Below, piece by piece: positions 25,901 through 41,200 of a DNA stretch of 64,000 nucleotides; within the stretch, counting starts at the first letter, position 1; each line of letters starts with the position of its first letter. A program made the position numbers and the translations under genes. Source of the DNA: Isoetes taiwanensis (lineage: Eukaryota; Streptophyta; Lycopodiopsida; Isoetales; Isoetaceae); contig JAJEKV010000014.1 in assembly GCA_021234155.1 (NCBI GenBank), forward strand, positions 17,220,618 through 17,284,617, read 5' to 3'. Under the pieces are notes generated by a model. It saw nothing but the letters and a program-made list of their open reading frames with translations. It was not told the DNA's origin and ran no database searches.

Positions 25901-28842
25901 CTCTGGTCTTCAAAGCTGACCGGTTACGTGAGCCCGCAGCGGCCGTGCTTTTGATTGTTTTATCCATATGTGCCGTATTGTACCGCTATTTGAGTGTGCC
26001 TATATCAATGCGCACAGGTTTAAATATTTGATAAGATGAATATGTTTTAGTAGCAGCACGTCTTTCTGAAGAAAAGATATTGTAATGTTGCTCATGTCAT
26101 CAGCGGGCACAAGAGCCGCTCAGCCTGGCGAGCAAAATTCACCGGGGATTGTTGTTGCAGCAATCTAATAACCAGCATCTGAGGTACTGTAAGTTGCAAA
26201 GATACGTTGTTGCACTTCGACACGCAAATCTCAGTTTTCTTGGCTTTCGTTCATATATTTTTTTGATCATGAGATGAAATGAATATCACACTACGCAGCA
26301 ATACTGGAGTAACCGCATATCGCTTCCGTATAGCAATCGTCAGTGAGATTTTGCGTTCATTCCTCCTTCAACCTCTCACTTCCAAGTCAGAAAAGATTTC
26401 AAAGATAATGCATTACCTCAAGTCGAGCAATATTCTGGCGCAAAGTCAATAGTGATGGAATCTGTCGGTGCGAAGAAGACCGCGCCTGGATTATTAAAGA
26501 GATGTGCACAGTGTATTGTGGGGACAGTTGTTGGGGATGTCAAAAGACTGTGCCCGATATTACTATCGCTTTTGTATTGCTGGCGAGGTTGTAGTCTGTT
26601 ATCAATGTCGCCTTTAGTGTTGTTTTTATATTACAAATGCCTAAACTTACGCCTTCTCCAAAGTATTCAAATGCCACAGGCCGGGTCTCTATTAATCCTC
26701 TTTCAGCGTAACAAGCATATTGCGGCTGCTGCATGCCTGCGGGGCGCAGGCGTTTTACACGCTTGTTGACCCAGTTACATTGTTTATTTCGCTCCGCATT
26801 TTCCTTTCTGCATACACTTCGAGCAGGGGCACCGTCATTGCTTGTCGTTATTGAAGGCAGTCGCTATCGGTTCAAAAGTTCTTTCATGTCCGCAGGACGC
26901 CGTAAGCCAGCCACCGGCGACGCAGTAAAAAACGCTGACGTGATGCCTCGGTTTTGAGTCACCATCAAAAACACAAATCATAACTCCGACCGCTGGCAAA
27001 TTAACAAGAGAAATTTGCCTCATCTTCCCTGGAGAATAGCTCACACCATGCCATACCTGAAGCATCTGATGCCCCGTTATCAATGAGCAATGTCGAGAAC
27101 ACAAACTAAAATCGCCGCTATTACGGTATCGCCGCGCATCTTTGCGCAGCCACGCGAACGTCAAAGAGACTGCGCAAATATCGAAGCGCGTTATGCGTAC
27201 TGGCCTGCCGTTGCGACACCGCCCCATCAACATCTGGTCCGGGCAGATAGATCAAAGATGCTCGTTTCATCCCTCTCATTTCGCCTTGATATAGCAGGCT
27301 TCAAAGTAAATTAACAGTTTATTTTTAAGCACATATCAGTCGCTGATTTTGATTTGGCTGTAGTTTCTGTTTTCATGTTCTGTGCACCGGTCGTAATAGT
27401 ACCAATAAATGTGGTTGATATTTCACGATTGCCAAGTGCGTCAGAGTTATATCTCTTCTTTCCATTGTTACTCACCGCCTGCTCAATCAAAGTTTGCCTC
27501 TGTTTTTTCATTTAACAAGACTCTCAAGAACAGCCTTCACATCTGCAGGTTTCCGGGAGACTGGCCTCTATGTGCTTACAGCACCTTTCCCATTTTTCAC
27601 TTGTTCAGTAAAGCCCCACCTCCCCATTTCGGAACTCCCATTCCATGCCCTCATCTCCCTCAAAGAACAGCCCACATCACAAATATAGCCGCATCTCGTT
27701 GAAATATTCAGAGGAAATATTTTTTCTAGGCTTTTTGGCTAAAGTTTCGTTTTGCTTCGGCCTCATTATCGTCACTTTGTCATATTACGCCTCACTTTCG
27801 TCTTCATCTCACCTCATTAAGTAGCCTATCACCATCGCTTCACCAGCTCCGTCGCTATTTGTTTTCAATTTTTGCCATAGCCCAGCCCGCATATCAACAG
27901 TCACATTGTTTCATTTTCAACATATATTTTCGGCCGTTCTGGTACAAAGCTGGTTATTCTTCAGTCTTTATTGTTAGCAGCGGTCGGTGTATCAGTTTTC
28001 TGTTTGATGCAGATGTTGCCCCGTGGCAACATGTTAATTGTGGTCTGGCGTCGGGTCCAGTCTTTAAAGACAGTCGTTTGGAAGAATCTGGTACCGCGGG
28101 AATGCGCGAATTATTCTTCGCTACCGGCGTTCAAGGTTCAAGACCACATGCAGTGCGTCTTTGTCGTCGCCAGTCAGTCAGCGCCTGCGAAAGCCTGAAG
28201 AGCTGGCGCCGCTCGAAGATTCAGGTTTCGTCACTTCGCTGCCAGCCATTTTCTCTCGTTATCCTCAACCTATTTTGTTATCGCTATTTCTGCTGGCTCT
28301 TTTCATGACATCCTCTTATATGTCCACTTTCACACTGCTGCTCAGTTCTGCTTCTTCTCGCCATTTTACTTCATGCCTTCGCTTAACCATGACCTTGTTT
28401 TTTATATCCATTATTCCAGTTATTTTCCATTTCACCATCCTCACATGCGCCTCTTTCGTAAACATTTTCGCCTGTCATTATGGCTCCGTTCTTCAAAATC
28501 ACATACCCCAGAGTTTGGCTGAATACAATTCGCTGATGTTGTGCTTGCAAAGACCTGCCAGGTAACATACTGGAGTATAAAATCATGGGAGGAATCTCAA
28601 AAAAGTCCTTAAATACAGAAGAGGTTAAAGGGGAAATACGCGAATGTATCGCCGTGAGTTTCGTCACTATGTTTTTGTTAAATCTTTAAATTGCCGTTTG
28701 AAATATGTTTGCCGATTTCGCCTTCAACCGCTATTTCGATTAGCCGCCTTAAATTTTACGAACTGGTTAAATCGGTGCTTCTGGCATGCCTGGTGTTAGA
28801 CCATAGTACTTGAAGCTGCTCATCGGTATCATCGCCGAAAGC
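22932..28842. other. Damaged-arm sequence, no gene supported
   Basis: Contains the longest frame in the window (178 codons, 23,144-23,680, plus), which has no recognisable domain. 24,190-25,560 is less GCC-biased and holds frames of 110 and 63 codons (24,193-24,525 and 25,351-25,542) with a more protein-like mixture of residues. I cannot name them, and they could be shreds of a damaged coding region. Confidence 0.5.
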
Positions 28843-29240
28843 ATTTATTCCAGCGATATTTTGGAAGCCCTCGAAAATTTATCAAGTCACAAGAGATGGT
28901 TGAAATACATTGAAATCCTTTACGAACTCGAAGTTGATTTTGAAGTACAATTATTGTTGTCCAACATTGCCGTTTATTGGGGATTGTTATTCCTTATCAA
29001 TGCATTTATCTCTTCAGCATGACCTTTACAAATTTTTTCTCTTCTTTCCTCGCTCTGTAAAACTTGTTATCTTTGATTACTTTCCTTTTGATCTACTTTT
29101 GCTATCACCTGAAGCCCGGAATTTGCAAGCCTTGAAAATTGCCATCAATGTCTCGGAGTTGAAATTTTACCGCTGGACATGATCGATTTTGCCAGTCCAG
29201 CCAATGTGCTTTCACCAGAGCGACACCGACATTTGCCCAG
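28843..29240 (+). repeat. Dispersed repeat family 2, copy 2
   Basis: Second copy of the family at 12,731-13,110: TTTATTCCAGC at 28,843, a TCACAAGAGATGG block, GATTTTGAAGT, TTGAAAATTGCC, GAGTTGAAATTTTACC, CAGTCCAGCCA at 29,193 and GAGCGACACC with GACATTTGCCC at 29,218. It is less GC-shifted than copy 1. A 70-codon open frame overlaps it (28,810-29,022, plus). Confidence 0.5.
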
Positions 29241-32200
29241 ATTTCACGGCAACTTCCAGTCTCTGCCTTCGACACGCTTTTGACGTTATTTGACCGCGGA
29301 CGCACTTTGTCAATAAACCAGCAACCATGTGCTTCGGCTCCTAAGTTTTGGCTCATTGAGCCACCACAATCTTTCTATTCGCCTGCGCCAGCGGCGCCGA
29401 CTAAAAATATTTGCATAATAATAAATGCTGGACAAAGGTGTCACTTCTCGAAATGGGGAAAGGTAGCCAGTGGGATTTCGAAATTTGCTGCATAGATTGA
29501 TCGTCTTGCGACTGAGGCTTTCAACCTCCTGAGTGAAAGTCGCTGCGGTTGCCAGCCGTCATCGTTATTCGATCACGGGGTCAATGATAACAGGCTGAGT
29601 AGCCACCGCGACGCAAGCACTGGCGATGCCTGGTGTCACCTCTGGTGATTCTAATGACGGTATTGACGTGAGCCCAGTTATCCTCCGCAGTTCACTCTCG
29701 GCCGGTTCACTATCGCCAACGTCTCCTTGTCATAGTCGCAGAGATAAAGTTGAGCCAAAATAAATGTACCGCGAGCGAGCTTACGTACCTGCAGTCATCT
29801 CTCTCTCGCGACATCGTTTAAAATGTTAGCCCCGCCGAGCCAACATAGCGGTATTGAAGTATCGGCATGTTAACGCCGCTGAAAGCATGCCGGTAACGCC
29901 CTTCACAAATTACCAAATGGGCACGCCGCACCGCGGGAGCGTATCAAGTGAAAGGGCAATTTGTAAATGAAGCCGTCAGAAATCGCACCCAGTGACACGC
30001 CAACGGTTACCCGCAATGGCATTTTTCGCCGGGCGCCGAAGTCGGCTTATTTGATTGGCAAACAGGCTGAACTTCGATCTTCGTGCCTTCTGTATCATCA
30101 ACCGCCAAATAGCCTTGAGACAATTAACGTGCTTAGCCAGCTATTCTTCTACAAACAGAGCAACACGAAAGTAAAAGAACGGGCAGCAGCGTTAAATAAA
30201 TATAGTGATACCCATCGAAGAATCAGAGTGAATCGAATCGAATCGAGTAAATGAGCCGTCATCATCGGTAATATGGGACAAGCAAATACGGGAGCGTCAG
30301 TCAGTTAGTCGGGCAACTGTAATTGTTTACAACATGGATCAGTCGGCGTGAAGCTCGAATGCAGATAGTCTGAATTGTGAGCAGAATCAGCCAACAAATG
30401 ACGGTACGCTGGTCACTCCGTGGGTTATGATGTGTTGCTGGCTATGAAAGTTTCGGCAGTTGTTTCGTGGTTTGGTGGGCGGCGGCGCAGGCGGTGATCA
30501 ACAAATCTTCTGGCCTCGACGGTATCGCCGTGAGCGATGTTGATGTAAAGAGCCGTTAAAACCGTGCTGAAAGTGACGCATACCAAATATCTCTGCCTGC
30601 GAACTCTCAAAATCGTGATAGTGGTACGGCCGGATGAATGGTTTTATTGTCGGTGCCAGTTTACTGCGGTTATATTAACATAAGTGTTGTCGCTGGTCAT
30701 TTTTCGGTAGAGATGCGTCATTTCACCGGGCCCCTCATGCTGGCGAACAATGTGCTTAGTATGCCACCTTCTTGCCAGTAGTTGTTATTTCGTTACCAAA
30801 TATTTGCAGTCGGAAATAAAAGTAAGTAAAACATAGCCGCGCACTGGCGGGTCTGGCTGGTGTTCAAAACCATTGCGGGAAATAAAAAACATGGCGAGGA
30901 AACATACCTGTTTCCATATTGGCGAAGTTCTAATGAACGATGCGGTGCGCGGTGCCTTTGCTGGCGCAGTGAGAATGCATTTGTTAAACATGCGTATTAC
31001 CATTGCTGCATTGCAATTCTGTTGCGTTTGCCATTCAATCATGCTTAAAGTTAAAGCAAAGTTAGATGTTCAAAGTTTCCAACAATTATATATTAAAATA
31101 ATACCTTTTTAGTGTAAATCATTACGTCAATAAATGGGTGAAATATGCGTGCCATCGCCATAGCTCGCCATTTGCAGCTCTCGTGGCGTAAGCGATTTGA
31201 AGTTGCAATAGACAACATCGTCGTGCCGTGCGAAGGTAGATGTACTGGCTGAAAGCAGCTGGTGAAGAAGGTGAAACAAAGTTTGTGAATGTTATAAATA
31301 CAGTTCTTTCGGAAGCATGTCGTGGTCATCTGTTAACAGCGTTTATCAAAAACACATCACTTACGCTAACATGCCGTGTCAAAAGTATGCTCAATTCGCA
31401 TGCAAAATATTCAAAAGCGAAATGTTTGTGACAGGTGTACTTTCGACGTACCGGCCCTCGGGATAACCGGCTGTGCACCCGCCTCCCGAACAAATGAGAC
31501 GGTGATGTCATTGGCCAGGTTGAAGCCGTATTCGCGTCATGGCAAAATGTGCATGTTCAACAAATACTTACTGTTTCATGTTAAATTCCGGACAGCAGCA
31601 TCTCTCAGCCAGGCGTTTGGGGATAAGAGCACCATTTACGTTATAGAGCGAGGCTGGTAATACTTCCAATCGGTGCTGACTTCGGTGATACCAAGCAAAA
31701 GCAGTTTGTATCTTCATCGTTAATATCTATGTCGCTTCTTTCGTGATCGGTCTGCGTGTTGAGCCCCATGCACATTTTGTGCTCTGGCGATCTGACTTCG
31801 CGTATGCTGTAATGTTACGGTTTGAAGTGCGGCCTTGGTTGACCGTAATTTTGTTCGATGTTTGAGGAAAGTAGTTGACTTCTCGTTTTCGTGATCTTAT
31901 CTAAAATATCGTGATAAAGCATTGGCTGTAATTGTCATTTAGGTTCAAGGAGTCTCTATGACTCAAAAGATATTTTGTCAATAAGATCGCGAAGCAATCA
32001 CGCATTTTATACCGCCGACAACATATACAATGAGGCCAATCTATCAAACTTTTGAAAGTCTATAGAACATGTGTCGCAGAGTGAACAATGTTCGTCAGTA
32101 TAATGCCGATTGCATATGAAATCCATCAAGTGTCTATCACAACAGGGCATACGAGCCAGAGACACTGAACAAATGCCACCATCCCTTGTAAATACCTCAA

Positions 32201-35200
32201 ATGCTGCCTATTGCCAATCTCTGTGTAGCTGGCATGAGCCGCCGTGCAGTTTTAACATTGACATATGTTCGTTATGCGCATCGTGCAAAGAACATAGGTT
32301 TGATGTCACGAACATGGCCTTCGCCTTCCCAGTTGCCTTTCCAGTGGTTTCGAGCATTTAGCGTAATGCTTACCTCGTTTTCTCCAAAAGTGAAAGTTTT
32401 ACAGTATGCCAACAGTTTGAAACGCGATGAAACCGCTACTGGCGCTTCCGTTGATCCGCTGTCAGTTTCGTGCTCCAGCATGTTGCTTTCGGTCTTTTTC
32501 GCGTTACTGTTCCAAGCAGCCTAATGCCATGCTCAGTCTTCACTTATCAATAGCCACGATGATATGATAGAATGAAATTGAAATCATTTTAGCTTTCTTC
32601 AAACAAACAGCTTTATTTAAATTTTTTCAGCCACTATGAAGAGTTCCTGTGATACAGTTAATACCACGTAATATCTAGGTTACAGTTATTCAACACAAAT
32701 TCAACTTCACCAAATAATATTCACCAAAATCGCGATGCCAGTAAAATCTTCTTCCACTCATAAGCAAGCAGTTCAAGACGGCATCCTTCTTCATGTAATA
32801 GGCGTTCATGGTGCACCAGGGAGTGTCCGCTTAAATATCGCCATTTGCAATATTGCCAGCATGCGCAGCGGGATTCATGCCTGCTAAATCGTAAAATGGC
32901 TACAGGCGTTTATGTTACCGCCAGTAGATAATCGACCGCTAAATTTTACGGTTTATGTTCATCTTCCGGCATAGCGCTTCGCCGCTGTTGGTGCCGCCAT
33001 CCGCCAAAGCTGACCAAAACGCTTCGTTATCGCCAATCTTCATAAATATAATAACAACACTGTACGCTGGTTGCGGGTCGCCATGTCGGGCAAGCGTTAT
33101 GTCGCAGTTATTTTTGTTATTTGCCGTACAATGAAGCAGTCTTAATGATGACTACAGGCTACTGTTGTTCCACCATTTATCGCTTAAATACCCTTTCCAG
33201 TTATTATAGCGAAAATTTCACGGCCGCGTAGCATGGTTGCATGTGAAGGGTCTGAAAGTTTGTACCGCCGAATAAATTGCTGCCGAAATTGTATACCGGC
33301 AAGACAGAGCGTGCTCAATATCATTATTGCTTGTAGCTATCTGAATGAAATGGTCACGAACAATAGTAAAGAGCCGTAATCGGCGAGGTATTTTCAGTTG
33401 AATACCAAACGGTAATCATTTATTCCTGCGCTTAAACACCGCTGGTTACAGCGGGTCACCCGCTTTACGCATGCAGCCTGTGTCGTGATTCGCCTTTGCC
33501 GTAAAAGAATTTCTCATATGAAGAATGCGGTAAAAACTGACGAGTTGTGACAGTCTCTGAATATACCTATAACAATTTATATCGTCATCATACAGTTCAT
33601 TAGTAGACTTCAGTACCGCGTAGGGTACGTCAATATTACATAACTTGCCGGGTCCTTAGAGGCATTTTCCATCGCGTTTCGATTTAATAGGCGACATGCC
33701 GCTTGTTGCAACATGTGAATTCAGCAATAAACTTAAACTCTGTGACCATTTTTGGCTCATCAATCTCGATTCACAGCCGCCGAGCTGGTGAATGCCGGAC
33801 AGCCGAAAGTACGCGCAGGTGAGCCACTGCTAGAGATGGCAGTCAGTGGGATGTGTCGCGAGCGTGCGGTTTTGAGGACGCGAAAGCGCGGCTGTGCCCT
33901 GCAGTTATTCTGTAACCTATGTTCAGCATGAATCATCACGAAATTCCCAACTGGTGTTGATGCAGCGGCGATTAGATCGCTGCTATTCCTGTGTTATCAT
34001 GTTATGCCGAGGCAGGCGACGATGGCCGATCTTATGCCGCATTTCGCCAGCAGCCATTGCTTCAGATGATGCCTGACTACCAGCTCCTCATTCGTGTCGC
34101 CTGTCGTTGGCCGAGGCGACGGAAGACCGTACGGTGCGGAGGGATGCCGATGCCGCTTACGGCTGCCGCGCCGCCAGTATGGGTCCGTCGGCTTCGCTAT
34201 TGCAGTATGCTCGCTCTATTTTGGGGAAGCTGCCGCCATCGGTTTGTTTCAGTTGGTCGCATTTCGGGGAGGTAGATGCAAATTTTCTGCCATCGGGAAG
34301 AGGCAGCCCGCTGGGCGATGCCATGGGATTGCTGGTGTTGCCGCCGAAAGCCGATGCAGTTTGGTCTCTGCAAAAGTAAGCGCACAGGAAAGGTTCCTGT
34401 TACTCAAATACAGCACTTTCTGCCGTTTGAACACACAGCCGACTTCCGAAAGCTCGCATTTGATGTATTTTGATGGTTTGTGTTAATAGGCCGAGCTGAT
34501 GACGGGAGGGATATCACATCTCTGGCCGGTGTTTATTGGCGCCGCGCTATGTTTATAGTTTTTGCGCCCTCTATTATAGAGTCTCTGCATTTATTTTACC
34601 TATCTTCCGCGTCCTCTGCACGTCAATTCTTATCGGACGGTAGTGGCTCATGCCTACCGCAGTCGCTGAAGCGTCCTCGCCGTCACATCATCACCTTCTG
34701 TCGCTTCCGTGTCAATTCTCCCAGTTAGAGTCATCATCGAACATGATATTTGAGCCCCATCCCAGAAAGCCAGCCTTTCAGTCTTTTCACACGTCATTCA
34801 ACTCTCCATTCGCGGCATGCCTTCCTTTATGTAGTTTTGCCCAGCCCAGAACATTGGCTGTGAACTGAAATACCATCACAGCAACTGGCTGGTGCCGCGT
34901 CGTTTCCAATGTCACATCGTCATCGCCAATACGACAAAAATGTCTCTGGTATGAGTCTTCCGGAAGACATAAATAGATTCTTACTATTTTGCTCACGGGA
35001 AATAATTCCGCGACTACGTCAACCGCATTTGTGATTATTTATCACCCCTTGCAGCGGTACTCATGCAGGCACCATTGCATGTTCCGCGCCAGCAGGAACG
35101 CCAGTTCTCAGTCATCTTCCGTTACCAATTCAACGTTGCCATTTGGAGAAAGCTGACGGTAGAATGAGTGCGTTTATCTGGATGCAGTACCGTTAAAGAC

Positions 35201-38200
35201 CGCTGAACGCCGTTGAAATTAAAGGAGTCATATCGAGTCTTCCTATTTAACATGGAAAAGCAATTATTGGTGATTTTCTAAGAGATTATTGCTTATACGC
35301 ACAATACATGAATATTCAATAGTATAAATTTTTCTCTCTTTTCATCTCGTAAGGCTGGTGCTTACTGTGATGCATGAAAGGGAGGAACACTGGCAGTCTC
35401 TAAAGAGCCAGCCGAGCGGTGCCAAGAAATTAGTAACAACTACAGTTAGGTAATAATGTATCTTCGTATGGTCGCTGCGGCGGCAGTTGGCTGGAGTTCA
35501 TCAGTTATCCTCATGCACCAACCTGCCTTCTGATTGGTAAATTTATATTGTTAGTCTCTAGACAAACACAGGGCTCAAAGATCGAGAAAGAAAATCATCA
35601 GTTTGCTCTGTGTACTAAGATGGGAGAGCTCGAACATGCCTTCAAACATAAAATCAAGCTGTCTTTATCGCTTAAAAATCTATCAAGGTAAACACAGTTT
35701 CTTGCCCCGACAGATTGAGCACAGTCGCATATAACAACGCGCCAATCAAAATCTCAGATTCGCACATGAAGACCAGAAAATAACAATGCATGCTAATGTT
35801 AGCCATCAGCTAAAGTTTTGTCGCAAAAGCGCCGCTCGCTTCCGCTACTGGCGTTACCGTGTTTTGTGAAAGCGTTTTTCTCTGTTTATTTCTTACGGGA
35901 TGGTTGATGCAGTTATTACCGACAGTGCTGCGCCGTGTTAAATTTCGACTATAACCACGACCTCATATATTTACAGGCCGCTTCAGACAGCCGTCATCTT
36001 CGCCGGGGCGTCGTACTATTTGGGGTTATGTGTTGGGACGAAAAATGAAATATTTTAGGAAACAGGTATCATGCCCGCATTTCGCGGCGAGCCCGCGTAA
36101 TAGAATTTCGGCGTCGCGTTAATGTTTTTCGGGTACTATTATATCGGATTTCGTTGAGCACGCAGCCTGGCGTAAAAATGTCGCCTTCACCGGTCATATA
36201 CTTGTTCGTAGCGCTATGCACGTTATTTCGTTTCGCCAAAGCCTACTCAAAATCATAGGCCGGCGCCGCATGGGGATTGAGTTATGAAACCTGCCAGCAC
36301 CATGCTCGTTTTCATGCCTTTCAGCAATCAATAGCCGCGGCCTGGGGACAACAAAAGCCGGAAGACGCTGGTGTCTGCGCAAAGATTATTTGCGCATAAT
36401 GCCACTCCACCAGTTGTTCTTTGCCCTCACCGGGATTTATCATGTCATTTGTCGGTGTCACCGCTGGAGATCACATACTGCAGTTAAAAGTGTTTCTTTC
36501 AAAATCGAATCTGAAAGCCTTTTCGCCTGTCAGTTTCGCCCTCATTTAACAATCTCGACATTTTACCAGCTACTGGTGTTAAAGTAGTTTGCCGATATTT
36601 TGATTAAATGAAAGGTTATTGCTACCAGCCAGCCATTTTGTGAAAGTTTATCGCATCGTTACCGCTGCTTAGCTCGGCCGCTTCGGAATACGTCGGCTAC
36701 CGCCACAATGGGACTCGTCGGGAATCAGCTGGTGTAATATGTAAGCTGATGCGCCCGCCGTATAAGATGCTAACGCGATTTATATATCAGTTCGCTGCTA
36801 AAGACTTCGGTGATTATCACAAGAAGCTCTGGTACTACAATCTTCATAGTTACCTCATAGAAATCAAGGTGTCCATTTCACGCGGAATAAAAACAAAATC
36901 ACGACTTTGTCTCGACCGAATTGGGATTTATTCGTTGGGCAACAAAGCGCATATTCGCCGTCGGGCAGGTTATCGCATTTTTTGTACCAAATGTAAATAT
37001 TATTTTGCGCAAAGGTTACTAACAATAAAATTTTTCTTCAGATGGGCCTGCCGCGGCGAGAAGTAGGTGCGCGGTGAAAATGCAGAGCGTTCTGCTGGAA
37101 TCTTTTCGTCGGTGATACTTCAAATCGCTTTTATTCACCGACGCCGCCGCTTTGCACCTTTCTAAATATTGCCGTACACGCTTCAAATGTATTTGTCATT
37201 TGGGCATGTGGGTTTTGTACCTCAAGTATTGTTTCTCGGTACCAGCCCATAATTAGTTGAATCTTACCGGGCAAGCCGGAGATCCTCATTTGCCACTAAA
37301 TGCCTGCTAGTTCTTTAAACAATATCGATCTCTGAGTATTACATCATCGCTGAATGCGATTTGATCGACGCAGGGAATACCAGCTATTACAATATTTTTC
37401 TTTTTGATGAAGTTGGGAGAGTTGTTGCATAACGCTTTTATTGCCGCTGCTTTTTATTATCGCTAACATCACACATTTACTGACACAATGTTGTGAATTC
37501 CTCGTTCAATATAATTGTGCCTGCTCCTCTAAATATAAATCCATGCTGCTAGCGGCCAGCCAAATTCTTAGTGCATATTTGAGCAATTGTTACGTCCCCT
37601 CATGTTTAAATGTCTTTGCACACGCACCGCTTTTAATGGCCCCAGTGTCGTGCTCTTTAGTGAAGTGGTCAATCAACACATAATCAATATTGATAATAAT
37701 ATAACTGTTAGATTCAACATTACTAAATTAAAACTTCTTAAATCCCTTTACCTGGTCATGGGCGACTTTAGGCGCCGGCAAATTATTTAGACGTATTTAA
37801 TCAACACTCATATATTCCTAAAGGAAATCTTATAGTATTTTGCTAATCTTATTACACAAAGATAGCAAAATCTTGTACTCTGCATACCCCACAAAATGAG
37901 GAACTTTACGCACGTAGATTAAGGAATAAGGGGCTTAATATGCCAATCCGACAAAATTTCCTCGATGCCCTGAGTCACCGCAAGTGAATACATGCACCCA
38001 AACCCAAAAGGCTTCTAAGGGGACTCCAATGGCCATACTTATTAAATGTCAATGGTAGCTATGTGTTGAAAGAGTTAGATAGTGTTGATGGTTTATAGAG
38101 AAAGAAGAAGACTCTTCTACTCCTTCTGTTTTAGCCGAACGGGCAGTAAAATATTGCGCCCGATAAAAACTTCCTGAGCCTGGCGTAACAGGGATTGAAG

Positions 38201-41200
38201 ATGAAAGTCTTCAATATGTCTTCTGGCTATTGACATGCATGGGCAGCGGCGTTATCGGCAAAGCCGCGTTTGGTCGATGGCTTAAATGAAATTCAAGAAT
38301 TCAACATGGGCCTCTATTTATTTTTTGTATTTTAAAGCTGTTAGTTAAAATCTTCAACCTGAAGAGTCTAAATAAAGCCTCAAAATATTTTGACTGAAAA
38401 CTTCGCTCGGGTCACGATAATGTCAGCCTCTCACTGCTTGCTGTTATTTGCAGGGTGGCCGATTGCTTCTGCCAGATTTTGCGGCACGACTGCAAGTAGC
38501 TTTCGGGGAGTTTGCCGTCTTAATTGGAGCGGAGTCGCCAGCCGACTGACTGGCCAGTACGGTTCATGAAATGCGATTTAGGAGTATACCATTAATCGTC
38601 AATATGGTTAAAGGAGCGGATTGGCTTGGCGTTTGCATTTCTGTTTTGTGTGTAGTAATTGCATTGGTGTGTCAAGGAAGCGTGCTGAGAATTTGTGGTT
38701 TTGTTGAAAGAATGGAAGTGGCCTATGGTTTACCTGTTTGCCGCGAAGATGGGTCAGGGTCAACGCAGCTGCCTGCTTGCAGTGCTTCCACTGCGCCGTT
38801 CTCACACGGCCTCAAGTTGGGAGGAGGGGTCAGAGTGGTTCAAGGGGTGCTGGGAAAGCAGCGAAGGGCTTAAAGCAAATATGCTTTTGCCGGTTCCACA
38901 GGTTCGTGTCGGATTTGCGCCAGCTTGCAGCCAGTTCATTCCCGCAGTGTCGCCGATGGTTTCGCGAAAGCTAAAGATGGGTGAGTAGTATTCCGACACG
39001 CCTGGGCAGCATGCACCGCCGCCGCCACCAGGCGGCCGCCAGCGACGGGGAGCCAATGCAGTGCCGCGCCTGGCTGGGAGTTCACTTGTGCCATGCACAG
39101 CCCCGCATCAGTGTTATGCTTCTCTTTCTTTCCCATTTTAAACGTATTCACCGTGATGTCATTTTCCTCTTCTCTGCAACTTGCTCTATTTTTGCTTGTC
39201 TTTCAACCATCTCTGGTTCGTTTTGATCGCGAGCCACCATGTCTGGCTCATTCTCGCCCGCTTCGTAATTGTTCCCGCCGTTGCCACCGCCATTTCCGGC
39301 TGTCCTTACTTACATGCCCATTTTGCTAATTCTCGCCATCCTTGGCTCTCGGTGTTTCGACACGGCCATGCACCGCCACAGTTGTTCTCATTTCAAATAA
39401 AGATTGCCTGCCTGGATGCTACCTTCAGTTTCGCTTGTGAGATCGCTGATTTTCAATGTGGTTTCGAGTCATTATTTTCAGTATTCTTTTCTGATGCAGG
39501 GTGTCGCGTTGGTGTTGCCGCTTCTATAATACCGCTTCGTGTATAAAGCCATTCGCGTACAAGAATACTGCCGAATGCCGGAAATAATGTTACTCACTAC
39601 AAAGAAGCGTAGGTGCAGTCATAACGCGGTTTTCAGTGCTGCCAGATGCCGACAGTCACTGTTGCGTAACGCCTTCAGCCTTCCAAGATTATTCGGGCTG
39701 GACATATTGCATATCATTTTCAGTAACATGTGTCAATTCCAGAAATCGCATCGACGCGACAAGAAGAGCGAGGATCCTCAGACATAGTCTCTGTTTGGCT
39801 AAGATAAAATAGTTATCCCACCGAAGTGCCAATCGCGTTTCCACCTCTAGCTCATTTACCACGCCATGCATTTTTCGCAGTATCGATCACGCCAGTCACA
39901 TGCAGTCATTTGTACCGCCAGTATTACGGGCATAAAGATGCCACGCCAGGTATCATTCATCGACCGTGCAACAAGCACACGCAATCTTATCCGGAGCTGA
40001 ACTGCGCATACATCGTGCCCTCGGTGTTAGGTTCTTCATCGAATCGGTGCTTCGATCGGGTCTCTATCCTTTCCTATTGTCTGTTCATTGGATTTCATGT
40101 ATGTATGCATGTACTTTAGATTCTCAAGCGCATTATTTTAAAAACCCTTAAAATATGTTGAAATCTCCACATGGGGCGTTACTTCATTTCAGATGATGGC
40201 CGGTTTTACTTTCCTGTCAGCAAACAAATCCTCATAAATTAAAAGGTGGGAGTATGAATCTTCTTCTGTGAATGTCCACAGTTTCCTCGAGTTGCTCTGT
40301 TTTTGCCTGTTTTTCCGGGGTTTATCATGTTTTAGCCGCTTCGAAAGATGTTCTTACGGTTCTTTGTTTTTTGGGTAACCTAATGTTGAATAAGATCGCC
40401 AACTTTTGCGGGAGTATGTGCGATATACCGTAGAGGAATTTGGCTTTTAAATTCCCTTTTATTGTATTATTGTGCTGGTTATGATATTGGGAGTTATGCC
40501 TCGTCAGCACCAAACTTCATTTGTCAGGCTTCTGTTCTTGCATTGGGAAGTTTACGGTAGAGGCATGAGTCTCCATGTAATGTAAACAGTATTTATGCCA
40601 GGCCAGCACAACATGTTGCCAACCTTTTGCTGTGGGCAAGGGGCATGCCTGCGTTGTAGTGTGAAGGGCCACCTGATGTAAGGCTTCATTTTTGAGTTTA
40701 TGTAGTATAGTGAAATGAGGCAAATTTTTATTTTTATATATAAAATATTTTGTGCTTCCTCGTGACTTTCAGCCATGCAGGGACGGTTTAACGCTAAACT
40801 TACCTTTACCGGTGTTTGTCGAAGGGCTCGCCTCCCCGTGAGTGTCTCGCATCATTAGTCATGAAGCGGATGATGGCGACAGTGTTCTGGCGTTATGTTC
40901 TGCTTCAAGTCAGCCCTTGCAGGACAGCCATTCTTCAGCCTTTCGTTTACTTGTCTCAAGTCGGGTGCTGTCTTCATTATAATTCCGGCGATAGGCGAAA
41001 GCGTGCCTGTTTGTGCTTGTCGATGTTGTTAAAGCCATTTGTATGTGACTGCGTCGTGTTTCTGAGTTATCTTTAGTGGTTTCGCGTTATTGCGCCTGGG
41101 CGGGAAGTTTATGTAGTCTTTCTCTGTTTTGGTCATCATTTTGCGTACTTTGCCCGCTGGTTTCATGTATTTCCTCGTTTCGCTTCCGCTCAGTAGTTTC

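Noticed and set aside
28810-29022. Remnant of a Ty1/copia RNase H domain
   Set aside because: A 70-codon frame has a loose AES.YSSDILEAL pattern followed by ELEVDFEVQ, faintly like that domain, but no catalytic acids or flanking domains can be placed, and the region is damaged.
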